DNA of 64,000 nt from Flavobacteriales bacterium (GCA_020635655.1 JACJZI010000004.1:1-64000), one strand, 5' to 3'. Counted from the stretch's first letter, positions 43,136 through 52,384 are shown. Numbers and translations are program-made. Notes: generated from the sequence alone by a model not told the origin.

Positions 43136-43292
43136 GTGGCTCGCAGGCTCGCTTTATTTTCCACAGATGGCGCAGATGAATGCGCGGCTCGCGGGCTCGC
43201 CGGGTCTTTTCCACAGATGGCTCAGATGTCACAGATGAATGCGGCTCACGGACTCGCCCGGTCTTTTCCGCAGATGGCACAGATGTCACAGA
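43136..43292. repeat. CACAGATG-type repeat array, right of the GxxExxY gene
   Basis: Three further direct units, each beginning GGCTCGCAGGCTCG or a variant and containing TTTTCCACAGATGG and TCACAGATGAATGCG, at about 43136-43292. Same orientation as the left array. The units begin immediately after the stop codon of the GxxExxY gene. Confidence 0.7.
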
Positions 43293-43331
43293 TGATCGCC
43301 GTCGCGATCCGCACGATCCGTGTTATCGACG

Positions 43332-43469
43332 TTATCGGTGGACGTGGTCGGCGATGCGTTTCTCGCCGCCGCCCTTGTGCACCTGGGCCAGACGCTTGTG
43401 CAGCTCACTGAGGGCCAGCTTGTTGTGGTCCTCGTTCTTGGAGGCTTCCAGGTCGATCTTCCCGGACAT
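43332..43469 (-). pseudogene. Truncated 5' copy of the carboxyltransferase gene
   Basis: From the ATG at 43469 this frame gives MSGKIDLEASKNEDHNKLAL, then SELHKRLAQVHKGGGEKRIA, nearly the same as residues 1-43 of the complete carboxyltransferase (40843-42483), and then runs into unrelated residues and a stop. Differences at several residues show it is not a very recent copy. It is on the same strand, about 850 bp upstream of the complete gene, with the GxxExxY gene and the repeat array between them. Confidence 0.75.
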
Positions 43470-43495
43470 GCCTGCGTTAGTAGGGGAGGTGGTCC

Positions 43496-43556
43496 ACCGC
43501 AAAGGCGCGAAGGGCGCAAAGGGGGGCGCAAGGGGACACGGAGGCATGGAGCGGTC
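43496..43556. repeat. GCGCAAAGG / ACACGGAGG simple repeat
   Basis: Imperfect units CCGCAAAGGCGCGAAGGGCG, then GCGCAAAGG, GCGCAAGGGGACACGGAGGC. A related unit type (CACACGGAGG, GGCACGGAG) occurs after sucD. Intergenic only. Confidence 0.5.
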
Positions 43557-43679
43557 GAGCCAGTGGGTGGCTCCGGGCGGGGATGGTGGTGCCACCGACC
43601 GGCGATCGCACCGTTCACGAGGTGGTCGACCGTTGGATCGATCCGTATCGATCGAGCGGGAAGTGCGCCTTTCAAGCAA

Positions 43680-43687
43680 TAGCTTTG
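43680..43687 (+). promoter_or_regulatory. -7 element before the delta-60 repeat gene
   Basis: TAGCTTTG matches TAnnTTTG exactly, 21 bp before the ATG at 43709. No clear -33 element. Supports the ATG at 43709 over longer frames. Confidence 0.5.
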
Positions 43688-43708
43688 ATCGCACCAATAT
43701 TCCACCCC

Positions 43709-45253
43709 ATGCGCTCATCGATCCTCCTGACCTCCTGTCTGCTGTTCCCATGCGCCATGCACGCCCAGGTGTGGCTCGATCCCGACTACGGCACCGGCGG
43801 CATCTCGGACCACGCCTTCGGACCGCAGAACGACCAGGCCGTGCGGGTGCTCATGAACCCCAACGGTTCGCTGGTGATCGTGGGATCCATCGCCGTGACG
43901 GGCGGGATGGACTTCCTGCTGGGCCGCTTCAACGCCGACGGTTCGCTGGACATGACCTTCGGCACGGGAGGCTCGATGACCTACAACATCGGCAGCCAGG
44001 ACACGCCCACGGACGCCGCATTGCAGGACGATGGCAAGATCGTGGTGGTGGGCTACGCGAACCCGGGCGCGGGACGCGACAAGGTGATCCTTCGCTTCAA
44101 CGCGGATGGCACGATCGACAGCGGCTTCGGCACGGGAGGCGCGGTGATCATCGATGACAGCTTCCAGGAGGATGAACTGAACGGTGTGGCCATCCAGCCG
44201 GACCAGAAGATCGTGGCGGTGGGGCAGGGCTTCAACGGCAGCAAGGACACCTTTTACATCGGCCGGCTGAACAGCGACGGCACCTTCGACAGCACCTTCG
44301 CCGGCGGCACCGGGCAGTACGAGCACACCATCACCGGCGACAACTGCAAGGCGAACGCGGTGACGCTCATGGCCGATGGCCGCATCGTATCCGTGGGCAC
44401 CTCCTACACGGACAATACGACCCTGAACGATCTGGTGGTGGTGCGGTACCTGGCCGATGGCACGCTGGACACCACGTTCGACGCGGACGGCATGGCGATC
44501 GTCAGTTTCAACGACGGTAATGACGAGGGAACGGCCCTTGCGGTGCGCACCGACGGCAGCGTGGTGGCGGGAGGCACCGGCCAGGAGATGGGCGGCACCT
44601 ACCGGATATCCCTGGTGGGCCTGCTGCCGAACGGCGGCGTGGACGCGACCTTCGGTACGAACGGGACCGTGCTGCTGGTCGGCGCCGCGTACGGCACGCA
44701 TTGCGAGGGCCTTTTGATCGACGGCTCCGGCAGGATCCTGGTGGACGCCGTGGAGAAGCCCACGACCTCCGCGTTGCAGAACGACCTGTTCCGCCTCCTG
44801 TCCGATGGGACCCTGGACCCCGATCTCGGCACCGGCGGTGAGCTTGTCCACGCCGTGGCTTCCACGGATGTGGACCTGCCCGGCATGCTGCTGCAACCGG
44901 ATGGGAAGGTCGTATTGGCCGGAAGTTCGGGCAACGGCGGAAGCCACGACGTCCGGTCGATCCGCTACCTCGCCTCGCCCCTGACCGGTATCGCGGAGCA
45001 TGCGGCCGCGGTGCTGCAACTGCTCGGCGCCGATGCGGACGGCGTCACCTTCCGACTACCGGTGGAAGGTCGGGTCTCCGATCTGGCGGTCTACGACGAG
45101 GCGGGCCAACTGATCATACGGGACCGCTCCATGACCGGTCCAGGCGGCACCCGGCATCTGGGCTTCACACATGCCTTGTCGCCCGGCAACTATGTGCTGG
45201 CGCTGGTCGAGGACGGCCACCCGTTCACGGGTCGTTTCGTGGTGGCGCGCTGA
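43709..45253 (+). CDS. Secreted delta-60 repeat protein with T9SS type A tail
   Basis: A 514-aa exported protein. The ATG at 43709 gives a signal peptide (SCLLFPCAMHAQ). About seven delta-60 (DUF5122) repeats follow, each with a GRFNADGSLDMTFGTGG-type turn and a DGKIVVVG strand; together they should form a beta propeller. The last 75 residues (LADAD region to FTGRFVVAR, with VYDEAGQLIIRDRS and LSPGNYVLALV) match a T9SS sorting domain. Surface or secreted; the ligand is unknown. Confidence 0.83.
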   Translation: MRSSILLTSCLLFPCAMHAQVWLDPDYGTGGISDHAFGPQNDQAVRVLMNPNGSLVIVGSIAVTGGMDFLLGRFNADGSLDMTFGTGGSMTYNIGSQDTPTDAALQDDGKIVVVGYANPGAGRDKVILRFNADGTIDSGFGTGGAVIIDDSFQEDELNGVAIQPDQKIVAVGQGFNGSKDTFYIGRLNSDGTFDSTFAGGTGQYEHTITGDNCKANAVTLMADGRIVSVGTSYTDNTTLNDLVVVRYLADGTLDTTFDADGMAIVSFNDGNDEGTALAVRTDGSVVAGGTGQEMGGTYRISLVGLLPNGGVDATFGTNGTVLLVGAAYGTHCEGLLIDGSGRILVDAVEKPTTSALQNDLFRLLSDGTLDPDLGTGGELVHAVASTDVDLPGMLLQPDGKVVLAGSSGNGGSHDVRSIRYLASPLTGIAEHAAAVLQLLGADADGVTFRLPVEGRVSDLAVYDEAGQLIIRDRSMTGPGGTRHLGFTHALSPGNYVLALVEDGHPFTGRFVVAR

Positions 45254-45266
45254 GCGGAACAGGTGC

Positions 45267-45989
45267 TCAGGGATTCATCCGCGCGAACGCCGCCTGCAGC
45301 TGCTCCGGACCGGCGTTGCGCATCTGCTCGCTGAAGCCGAACGTCAGCTCGTCGCGGCCCTCCTCCAGTTGCGGGAAGATGGCATCGAGGAAGTCGCTCA
45401 CCGGTGGTGCATGGTCGTGCAGGCCCTTGCCACCGAGATCGGTGTTGAGCGCCGGCGGGATGATCTCGATCACCGCGATGCCGCGGTCCTTCACCAGGTG
45501 GCGCAGGGCCAGGGTGAACGAACGGATGAAGGCCTTGGTGGCGCCGTAGGTCGGCGTTTTGGTGAGCGGGGAGAAGGCCAGGCCGGAGGACACGTTCATC
45601 ACGGTGTCCAGCTTGGGCAGGTCGAGGAAGAGGCGCGTGAGGTGCACGGGCGCGTCCACGTTGATGGCGAGCTCGGCCTGGAAGCGGTCGTAGAAGTCGC
45701 CGTCGTCGATCTTCATCCACTGCTGGATGCCGGCGTTGTTCACCAGCACGTTCAGGTCGGGGTGTTCCCGCGCGATTCGGTCGCGCAGGGCGATGCGTTC
45801 GTCCGCGTTCGACAGGTCGGAGACGTAGGTGATCAGGCCGGGGACCTTTTCGGCTGCGGCTTTCAGGACGCCCTCGCGCCGGCCGCAGACGATCACCTTG
45901 TTGCCCAGCGCGGTGAAACGTTCAGCGAGCGCAAGCCCGATGCCGCTTCCGCCACCGGTGATGAGGAGGGTGTTGCCTTGCAGTTGCAT
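45267..45989 (-). CDS. Short-chain dehydrogenase/reductase (DltE-like)
   Basis: A 240-aa NAD(P)-dependent SDR. Cofactor-binding TGGGSGIG is at residues 11-18, the NNAG motif (VLVNNAGIQQW) follows, and the catalytic serine (MNVSSGLAF) and YxxxK (TYGATKAF) are in place. The pattern with IPPALNTDL after the active site is typical of DltE/YkvO-like reductases. The ATG at 45989 is preferred over an upstream start in a less typical region. Substrate unknown. Confidence 0.88.
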   Translation of the reverse strand: MQLQGNTLLITGGGSGIGLALAERFTALGNKVIVCGRREGVLKAAAEKVPGLITYVSDLSNADERIALRDRIAREHPDLNVLVNNAGIQQWMKIDDGDFYDRFQAELAINVDAPVHLTRLFLDLPKLDTVMNVSSGLAFSPLTKTPTYGATKAFIRSFTLALRHLVKDRGIAVIEIIPPALNTDLGGKGLHDHAPPVSDFLDAIFPQLEEGRDELTFGFSEQMRNAGPEQLQAAFARMNP

Positions 45990-46085
45990 GGTGGTAAAGG
46001 TACCCCGGGCGTGTGTCGGGAACATGACGCACACGTCAAGGCCCTGCCGGGGGGCGCATGGTCTTGAGTGAATGTGGGGGTCCGA

Positions 46086-46520
46086 TCAGGCCTTCTTCAC
46101 GCGCACGGCGTTCATGCCGCGTGTGCCGCGCTCGAGCTCGAAGGTCACCTTGTCGCCGTCGTACACCTCTTCCAATGTGCCGCTGATGTGGAAGAAGTAG
46201 CGGTCGCGTCCGCCATCCTCATTGATGAAGCCGAAGCCCTTGGCGGTGTCGAAGAAATCGACCCGGCCATTGTGCACGGGATCCTCGGGGATATCCTCCT
46301 TTTTCGGGACGCCGATCTCGATCTCGGAGGCGTCCACCTCGATCTTGTTCGCGGGGTCGGGCGGGGTGTCGACGATCTGGCCGTTCTCGTCGACCCAGGC
46401 CATCATGTTCTCCAATCCGCCACCGCTGGAGTTGGCCTTGCGTTCCTCCTTGCGGCGCTTTTTCTCTTCCTGTTTCTGCTGACGTTTCTTCTCTTTCTGA
46501 CGCTTTTCGAATGATGCCAT
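46086..46520 (-). CDS. Cold-shock-domain protein with lysine-rich coiled-coil N-terminus
   Basis: A 144-aa protein: residues 1-30 are a highly charged basic coiled coil (KRQKEKKRQQKQEEKKRRKE), then an acidic linker, then a cold-shock domain (VDFFDTAKGFGFINEDGGRD with RNP1 KGFGFI, then RYFFHISG as RNP2). The N-terminal extension probably adds RNA affinity or ribosome contact. This longer form, characteristic of Bacteroidota, differs from the 63-aa cold-shock protein at 27068. It stands alone. Confidence 0.88.
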   Translation of the reverse strand: MASFEKRQKEKKRQQKQEEKKRRKEERKANSSGGGLENMMAWVDENGQIVDTPPDPANKIEVDASEIEIGVPKKEDIPEDPVHNGRVDFFDTAKGFGFINEDGGRDRYFFHISGTLEEVYDGDKVTFELERGTRGMNAVRVKKA

Positions 46521-46643
46521 GTGGTCGGTTCAGGTGGATATTTCGTCCTGTGCGGCCGAGGCAGGCCTCGAAAGCGACGGAACGGTGATCGGCCGCAAAG
46601 GTAACTCGGCCGCATCGATCCGACGCGACGTGTCCTCCAATGA

Positions 46644-48023
46644 TCAACGGATCAGCAGGACATGGCCCATGTAGAGCCCATCGTCAAAGGCGGTGCCGTG
46701 CACCTCGGCCTGCCAGACATAGACCCCGTCAGGCACGGGAACCCCGCCGATGGTGCCGTCCCAATCCACCGTCCGTTCCGGGGCTTCGAACACCAATGAT
46801 CCCCATCGGTCGTACACCGCCCAACGCACATTTCCCGCGGCACATTTGAAGATCGGCCGGACGCGGTCATTGATCCCGTCGCCGTTCGGGGAGAAGGCGT
46901 TCGGCAGGTAGGGCACGCAGGCGCAGATCTCGGCCTCCACATCGACCTCCGCGGAGCGGCTGCCGCAACTGTTCGTGGCGGTCACGGAATAAGTGCCGGG
47001 CGCGTCGACCCGCCGCACGGCGCTCGTATCCCCGTCGGACCAGACGACCGCGGCGCCCGGAGCGGAGGCGTCCAGAACGGTGCTCGCCCCCGGGCACAGG
47101 AACACGGTGCGCGGCAGATCGAGCGCAGGTGGACCATCACCGGTGATCACGAGCGTGTCGGATACGCTGCATCCGCCCAACGCCACCTGCGCCCAGTAGG
47201 TGCCGGGATGGTCGGCCAGCAGCGTGGGACCGGTGCTGCCATCGTTCCAGAGGTAGGTGGCGCCAGGCGTGGTCGCGTCCAGCAAAAGGTGATCGGTCGA
47301 GCAGAGCAGGGTGTCCGGCCCAAGGTCCAGGTCCAGGGTGAGCGGTTCCACGGAAACATCGTCCACGAGCAGATAGGCGCTGGTGGTGTACCAGGTGCCG
47401 GTGTTCACCTGCAAGGTCTGCGTGCCGGCATCGTTCCGAAAGTTCCCGATGGTCAGGTATTGTTCGCCGCCGGACGCGGTGTATACGCCGCTGATCATCG
47501 TCCATCCCACCGTGTCGGTGATCAGCTGACCGGGCGGGTTCTCCACGTCCGCGGCGTAGGGCAGCACCTGTCCATTGGACGCCGTGATGGCGGCCGCGGA
47601 GAAATGTGCGCCGAAACCATCGCAGGCGTAGGGGTGGTCGTTCGGCATGTTCACGTACATGGTCACCCGGTAGCAGGTGCCGGCCTGGAGCGGTGCCAGC
47701 AGCTGCACCTCGGCATACTCGCGCATGTTGGGGATGTCGGTGCGCCACGTGTAAAGGCCTGCATAGCCCTCCCCGGTGCGCGCATATTGGAATCCGCCGG
47801 TGGTGTTGTCCGGCACGGAGACATAGGAGCTGAGCGGCGCGCAGCCGTGGTACAGTTCCGGTGTGCCCAGCGTGGGGTTGTACCACGGCGTGGCGTGGTC
47901 CAACTGGCTGGCGAAACTGGGACAGGTGCTGACCTGCTCGAAGCTCGGGTTGGGCACCAGGTTCTGAGCGACCAGGGCAGGGGGCAGCGTGGTGCCCACT
48001 AGTAGGACGGTGATACTTCGCAT
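46644..48023 (-). CDS. Surface protein with gliding-motility-associated C-terminal domain (T9SS type B)
   Basis: A 459-aa exported protein (signal ending ALVAQ). The N-terminal part is a lectin-like sandwich starting NLVPNPSFEQVSTCP, a common Bacteroidota start. Two Ig/PKD-like repeats with cysteines follow (LDLDLGPDTLLCS, LDLPRTVFLCPGAS). The C-terminal about 90 residues (YLPNAFSPNGDGINDRVRPI, YDRWGSLVFEAPER, DGVYVWQAEV) are the CHU_C type B sorting domain, so it is exported through the T9SS. Confidence 0.92.
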   Translation of the reverse strand: MRSITVLLVGTTLPPALVAQNLVPNPSFEQVSTCPSFASQLDHATPWYNPTLGTPELYHGCAPLSSYVSVPDNTTGGFQYARTGEGYAGLYTWRTDIPNMREYAEVQLLAPLQAGTCYRVTMYVNMPNDHPYACDGFGAHFSAAAITASNGQVLPYAADVENPPGQLITDTVGWTMISGVYTASGGEQYLTIGNFRNDAGTQTLQVNTGTWYTTSAYLLVDDVSVEPLTLDLDLGPDTLLCSTDHLLLDATTPGATYLWNDGSTGPTLLADHPGTYWAQVALGGCSVSDTLVITGDGPPALDLPRTVFLCPGASTVLDASAPGAAVVWSDGDTSAVRRVDAPGTYSVTATNSCGSRSAEVDVEAEICACVPYLPNAFSPNGDGINDRVRPIFKCAAGNVRWAVYDRWGSLVFEAPERTVDWDGTIGGVPVPDGVYVWQAEVHGTAFDDGLYMGHVLLIR

Positions 48024-48123
48024 CCGAAAGCATGACGCATCGATCGACCGGTTCGTTCCCTGGCATGTGACAGTGAACGGGGAAAGGGATGAACAGGGCG
48101 GGGAACGGAACGGTGTGATCCTG

Positions 48124-48813
48124 CTAGTGACCGTCCGGTTGTGCGAGGGCGCGCCGCGCCTCCGGCCCGCAATTGCAGACCAGGTCGATCACACTGGCCC
48201 GCGGCACGAAGTTGTGGCGGTCCGCGAAGACCTGCGGATAGGGGGCTACGGCGTTGACCTGCGGCGGCAGAGGGCGCTTCGGGTGGAAAGAGGTGCGCAG
48301 GTCGAGGAGATCGGGCTCAGGGTGCGGAGCAGCTGGTCGTGGTCCAGCGTTCTTGCTTACCGCCTGCCGCCCGCCATTGGCGAACTCCACATACTTCTCA
48401 CGGACCACGACTTCCGTAAGCAACCCCAGCCATTCCATGCCAAACCGCATGCTCGCCAGGTCGAGGTCGATCAGGCGGTCGTACTTCCGGGAGAGCAGTT
48501 CCGCGATCGCATCGATGAAATGCAGCGTCCAGGGCGCCTTGCCGTACGCGCTTCGAATGGCATGCAACTGTTGCTCGCGCCAGGTCTCGGCGTAGCTCAA
48601 GCCCACCCGTTGCATGTGCATCTTTTTTCCGTGATCGTGCGCGATGTGCACGCAGAGGTCCTGCGGGCCGTTCGGACCGATGATCCGCGTGCGTGTGCGG
48701 TAGCTCTGGCGCACGTAATGTTCGCCGACATCGATGATCACCTTCGGGTGCGTCGCCAGCAGGCGGTAGTGCTCCACGCTGCCGAAATAGAAGGCCGATA
48801 GCACGGGGACCAT
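48124..48813 (-). CDS. WbqC family protein
   Basis: A 229-aa protein beginning VPVLSAFYFGSVEHYRLLAT, with the WbqC fold landmarks HYVRQSYRTRTRIIGPNG (binding-loop strand), the sugar-site-like DLCVHIAHDHGKK, and LSRKYDRLIDLDLASMRFG. The family occurs in nucleotide-sugar/LPS gene clusters but its role is unclear. The ATG at 48813 is used; the frame is open on to 49575 over the NlpE gene, an antisense shadow. It is divergent from the NlpE gene with 42 bp between starts. Confidence 0.8.
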   Translation of the reverse strand: MVPVLSAFYFGSVEHYRLLATHPKVIIDVGEHYVRQSYRTRTRIIGPNGPQDLCVHIAHDHGKKMHMQRVGLSYAETWREQQLHAIRSAYGKAPWTLHFIDAIAELLSRKYDRLIDLDLASMRFGMEWLGLLTEVVVREKYVEFANGGRQAVSKNAGPRPAAPHPEPDLLDLRTSFHPKRPLPPQVNAVAPYPQVFADRHNFVPRASVIDLVCNCGPEARRALAQPDGH

Positions 48814-48855
48814 GAGCGGCAAAGGTCGCGCTACCTTCGGGCAACATCCCTTCGC

Positions 48856-49614
48856 ATGCGCAAGGTCCTTGCTCCCGTGGTCATTGCCCTGCTTTCCGCC
48901 TGTGGGCCAACACCTGCACCGCAACAGGAGCAGGACACCCCGCTGCCGGATACCACCGCCACGCCCCCGGCACCTCCGGTGACCGACTGGCCCGGCTACT
49001 ACAACGGCGTCCTTCCCTGTGCCGACTGTCCAGGGATCGAGACCAGCCTCTGGCTGCGGAGCGACAGCACCTACGTGTTGCAGCGGCACTATCAGGAGCG
49101 GGACACCATTCCGTGGGGTTACGTCGGGCAATGGCGCGTGGTGAACGGCCTGCTGTGGGTCGGTGGCGTGGGCGACAAGCCCGACTTCTTCCGTCGTGTG
49201 AAGGACGGCCTGGAGGAAGTGGACGAGATGGGCCGTCCGTTCGCGAGCAGGGCCAACTTCATCCTCGACCGGCTTGCGGGCGAATTGCAGGACGACACAC
49301 CGCGCATGCGGCTGAGCGGCGCATACCGCTACCTGGCCGATGCCCACAGCTTCCGGCCCTGCGGTTCCCCCTTCACCTGGCCCTGTGCGGCGGGCCTGGG
49401 CGTGGCGGAGGAGGAGGGCAAGCCCGAGGTGCCCTTCACCAATGCCGACCTGGAGAAACGCTACCGCAAGGCCGTGAAGAACGGCGGCGACCCCTGGACC
49501 ATCGAGGTGATCGGCCATCTGGGCATGGGGCCCGCGATGGAAGGGGAGGGCATGGACGAATACCTCTTCATCCACCAGGTGCTGAAACCTATCGATCCGG
49601 GGGCGTGCCCGTGA
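48856..49614 (+). CDS. NlpE-like copper-resistance lipoprotein
   Basis: A 252-aa outer-membrane-type lipoprotein (lipobox LLSAC16). Residues 45-125 are the NlpE N-terminal barrel with its CxxC (YYNGVLPCADCPGIETSLWL, C55 and C58) and TYVLQRHYQERD. The rest (DEYLFIHQVLK at the end) is not typical of E. coli NlpE. By family it signals envelope stress or handles copper. Its stop codon directly abuts that of mnmE on the other strand (zero gap). Confidence 0.83.
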   Translation: MRKVLAPVVIALLSACGPTPAPQQEQDTPLPDTTATPPAPPVTDWPGYYNGVLPCADCPGIETSLWLRSDSTYVLQRHYQERDTIPWGYVGQWRVVNGLLWVGGVGDKPDFFRRVKDGLEEVDEMGRPFASRANFILDRLAGELQDDTPRMRLSGAYRYLADAHSFRPCGSPFTWPCAAGLGVAEEEGKPEVPFTNADLEKRYRKAVKNGGDPWTIEVIGHLGMGPAMEGEGMDEYLFIHQVLKPIDPGACP

Positions 49615-50973
49615 TCACTTCCCGATGCAGAACCGCCCGAAGATGCTGCCCAGGATATCGTCGCTGGTGATGCGGCCGGTGATCTCGCCCAGATGATGTT
49701 GTGCGCGGCGCATGTCGATCGCCAGGAGCTCGCCGCTGATGCCGTTGAGCACACCCGCCCTGGCATCCTCCAGACCGCTCACGGCCTGCTTCAGCGCCGC
49801 CACGTGCCGCGCGTTGGTCACCACGATGTCGCTCTGGTCGTGCGGCAGGGCGTTCACGTGGTCGAGCAACAGGTGCTTCAAGGCGTCCAGTCCGGTGCCG
49901 TTGCGCGCGCTGATGCGCAACAGGTCATCACCGCCTGTTGAGGCATCCGGCAGGTCGACCTTGTTGAGGACCGGCACGATGGTGACGCCCGCACCGATGC
50001 GCTGGCGCAGCAGGTCGGCCTGGGTGCGCAGGGCGCCCGCGGACAGGGTGGTGGCATCGCCGAGCAGGAGCACCACCTGGGCTTCCCCCGCCTTCTTGTA
50101 GCTGCGGTCGATGCCGAGCTGCTCGATGGTGTCGCTGGTATCGCGGAGCCCGGCGGTGTCGATAAAGCGGAAAAGCACGCCGTTCAGGCTGATGGTGTCC
50201 TCCACCGTGTCACGCGTGGTGCCCGGGATGTCGCTCACAATGGCGCGGTCCTCCTCCAACAGCGCGTTCAACAGGGTGCTCTTGCCGCTGTTGGGGGCGC
50301 CGAGGATCGCCACCGGCACGCCCTGCTTGATCGCATTGCCGTAGCGGAAGCTGGTGATCAGTTCCGTGCAGGTATACAGCAGCGTGTCCAGCAGGGCCAG
50401 GAGGTCGTCGCGCTTGGCGAACTCCACATCCTCCTCGCTGAAGTCGAGCTCCAGTTCCACCAGGGCGCAGAGGTCCACCAGCCGTTGGCGCAGTTCCTCG
50501 ATGCGCTTGCTGTAGCCGCCGCGCAATTGTTGCATGGCGAGCTTGTGCGCCGCGCGACCACTGCTGGCGATCAGGTCCGCGACGGCCTCGGCCTGGCTCA
50601 GGTCCAGTTTCCGGTCCAGGAAGGCCCGCATAGTGAACTCGCCGGGTCTGGCGAGACGCGCACCGTGATCGGTGAGCGCACCCAGCAGACGTTGCTGGAT
50701 GTAGGGCGATCCATGCACCGCGATCTCCGCCACGTCCTGGCCGGTGTAGCTGCGCGGACCCTTGTACAGGGTGATCACGGCCTCGTCGATCGGTCCCTCC
50801 TCGTCGGCCAGCTTCACCAGCTCCGCCTTGCGATCGCGCACGGCGTCCAGGTCCGGGCCGCCCAGCGCATGCACCATGGCGAAGGCCTCCGGGCCGGTGA
50901 CGCGCACGATCGCGATCGCGCCGGTGCCCGGCGGAGTGGATAGCGCACAGATCGTATCGTCCAAGGGACCCAT
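49615..50973 (-). CDS. mnmE: tRNA-uridine 5-carboxymethylaminomethyl modification GTPase
   Basis: A 452-aa GTPase that, with MnmG, makes the cmnm5 modification of wobble uridine in tRNA. The N-terminal tetrahydrofolate-binding domain begins DTICALSTPPGTGAIAIVRV. Helical domains follow with RGGYSKRIEELRQRLVDLCA. The G domain has GAPNSGKST (G1), DTAGLRD (G3) and NKVD (G4). The C-terminal FCIGK contains the conserved catalytic-site cysteine. Length and order are normal. No mnmG is in the window. Confidence 0.96.
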   Translation of the reverse strand: MGPLDDTICALSTPPGTGAIAIVRVTGPEAFAMVHALGGPDLDAVRDRKAELVKLADEEGPIDEAVITLYKGPRSYTGQDVAEIAVHGSPYIQQRLLGALTDHGARLARPGEFTMRAFLDRKLDLSQAEAVADLIASSGRAAHKLAMQQLRGGYSKRIEELRQRLVDLCALVELELDFSEEDVEFAKRDDLLALLDTLLYTCTELITSFRYGNAIKQGVPVAILGAPNSGKSTLLNALLEEDRAIVSDIPGTTRDTVEDTISLNGVLFRFIDTAGLRDTSDTIEQLGIDRSYKKAGEAQVVLLLGDATTLSAGALRTQADLLRQRIGAGVTIVPVLNKVDLPDASTGGDDLLRISARNGTGLDALKHLLLDHVNALPHDQSDIVVTNARHVAALKQAVSGLEDARAGVLNGISGELLAIDMRRAQHHLGEITGRITSDDILGSIFGRFCIGK

Positions 50974-51021
50974 TCCGCCGCGAAATTCCGGAATTTTGTA
51001 CCCGCAGCCCGATCATCCGGA

Positions 51022-52347
51022 ATGCCCACCGCCGACAAGCTCGCATACGACCGCCTCCCTTATCCGAAGGTGATCGTGGTCGGTGGCGGCTTCGCCGGCC
51101 TGCAGGTGGTGAAGGGCCTGGCCAACACGCCCTACAAGGTGATGCTGCTCGACCGGCAGAACCACCACTGCTTCCAACCGCTGCTCTACCAGGTGGCCAC
51201 GGCAAGCCTCAGCGCCGACAGCATCGCGCATCCCTTCCGCCGAACGGTGGGACCTATGCGCAATGTGGCCTTCCGCATGGCCAACGTGCTGGCCATCCAT
51301 GCGAAGGAGAAGCAGGTGGAAACCGACCACGGGCTGCTGGACTACGACATCCTGATCCTGGCCACGGGCACGCACACCAACTTCTTCGGCCTGCGCAGCT
51401 GCGAGGAGGAGGCCATGCAGCTCAAGACGATCAGCCAGGCGCTCGACATCCGCAGCGACTTCCTGCAGGAGTTCGAGACGGCGATCTACCTGCTGGACGA
51501 GAAGGAGCAACGGCACTTCCTCAATTTCGTGATCGTGGGCGGCGGGCCCACCGGCGTGGAACTGGCCGGCGCACTGGCCGAGATCAAGAAGAGCGTGCTG
51601 CGGCAGGAATACCGCGAGGTGGACAGCAGCCAGATGCACATCGCGCTGATCGACGGGAACGACCATGTGCTGGGCGCGTTCTTCCCGAAGTCGAGCGCGA
51701 ACGCCCTGAAATACCTGAAGCAACTGGGCGTCGATGTCCGCCTGGGAAGGCGTGCCACGGGTTTCGCGGACGGCGAACTGCTCCTGGACAACGGCGATCG
51801 GATCAGCACCAACACGGTGATCTGGGCCGCAGGCGTGACCGGCGCATCGATCCCCGGCCTGGAGGAGGGCATGGATGCACGCGCCGGACGCTACAAGGTC
51901 GATGCGTTCAACCGCGTGGAGGGCCACCCCGAGGTTTACGCGATCGGCGACATCGCGCTGATGACGGCGGACCCGGCCTATCCGCACGGACATCCCCAGC
52001 TGGCGCAGGTGGCCGTGCAGCAGGGCCGGCGCCTGGTGAAGAACCTGAAGCGCCTGGCGAAAGGGGAGGAGGCGGAACCGTTCGCCTACCATCACAAAGG
52101 CTCCATGGCGGTGATCGGCCGCTACCGCGCCGTGGTCGACATCGGCACGTACAGTTTCGGCGGCTTCTTCGCCTGGCTGCTCTGGATGTTCGTGCACGTG
52201 ATGCAATTGGTGGATTTCCGCAACCGCATCATGGTGCTGTTGAACTGGGGCTGGAAGTACCTCAGCTGGCGCAACACGATCCGCCTGATCATCCGCCCTT
52301 ACATGCGCAAGCCCACGATGAAGGCGGCGATGGAGGAGGCTCGGTAA
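51022..52347 (+). CDS. Type II NADH dehydrogenase (NAD(P)/FAD oxidoreductase)
   Basis: A 441-aa single-subunit dehydrogenase that transfers electrons from NADH to quinone without pumping protons, at the inner membrane surface. FAD site VVGGGFAGLQVV near residues 19-30, NADH site IVGGGPTGVELAG near 170-182, and the FAD ribityl motif YAIGDIALM near 300. C-terminal hydrophobic helices (FGGFFAWLLWMFVHVMQLV) mediate membrane attachment. It is divergent from mnmE and starts 49 bp away; 37 bp downstream lies an MFS gene in the same direction. Confidence 0.9.
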   Translation: MPTADKLAYDRLPYPKVIVVGGGFAGLQVVKGLANTPYKVMLLDRQNHHCFQPLLYQVATASLSADSIAHPFRRTVGPMRNVAFRMANVLAIHAKEKQVETDHGLLDYDILILATGTHTNFFGLRSCEEEAMQLKTISQALDIRSDFLQEFETAIYLLDEKEQRHFLNFVIVGGGPTGVELAGALAEIKKSVLRQEYREVDSSQMHIALIDGNDHVLGAFFPKSSANALKYLKQLGVDVRLGRRATGFADGELLLDNGDRISTNTVIWAAGVTGASIPGLEEGMDARAGRYKVDAFNRVEGHPEVYAIGDIALMTADPAYPHGHPQLAQVAVQQGRRLVKNLKRLAKGEEAEPFAYHHKGSMAVIGRYRAVVDIGTYSFGGFFAWLLWMFVHVMQLVDFRNRIMVLLNWGWKYLSWRNTIRLIIRPYMRKPTMKAAMEEAR

Positions 52348-52384
52348 GCAGCGCTGCCCGCTACCTTCGCGCCGCATTTTCCGC

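Noticed and set aside
42510..43292. CRISPR array suggested by regularly spaced repeats
   Set aside because: The repeats are imperfect, contain internal sub-repeats and a protein gene, have an inverted unit, and there are no cas genes.
48814..49575. 254 extra codons in frame upstream of the WbqC gene
   Set aside because: The extension is antisense to the NlpE-like gene and has no family features; the ATG at 48813 gives the expected WbqC start.
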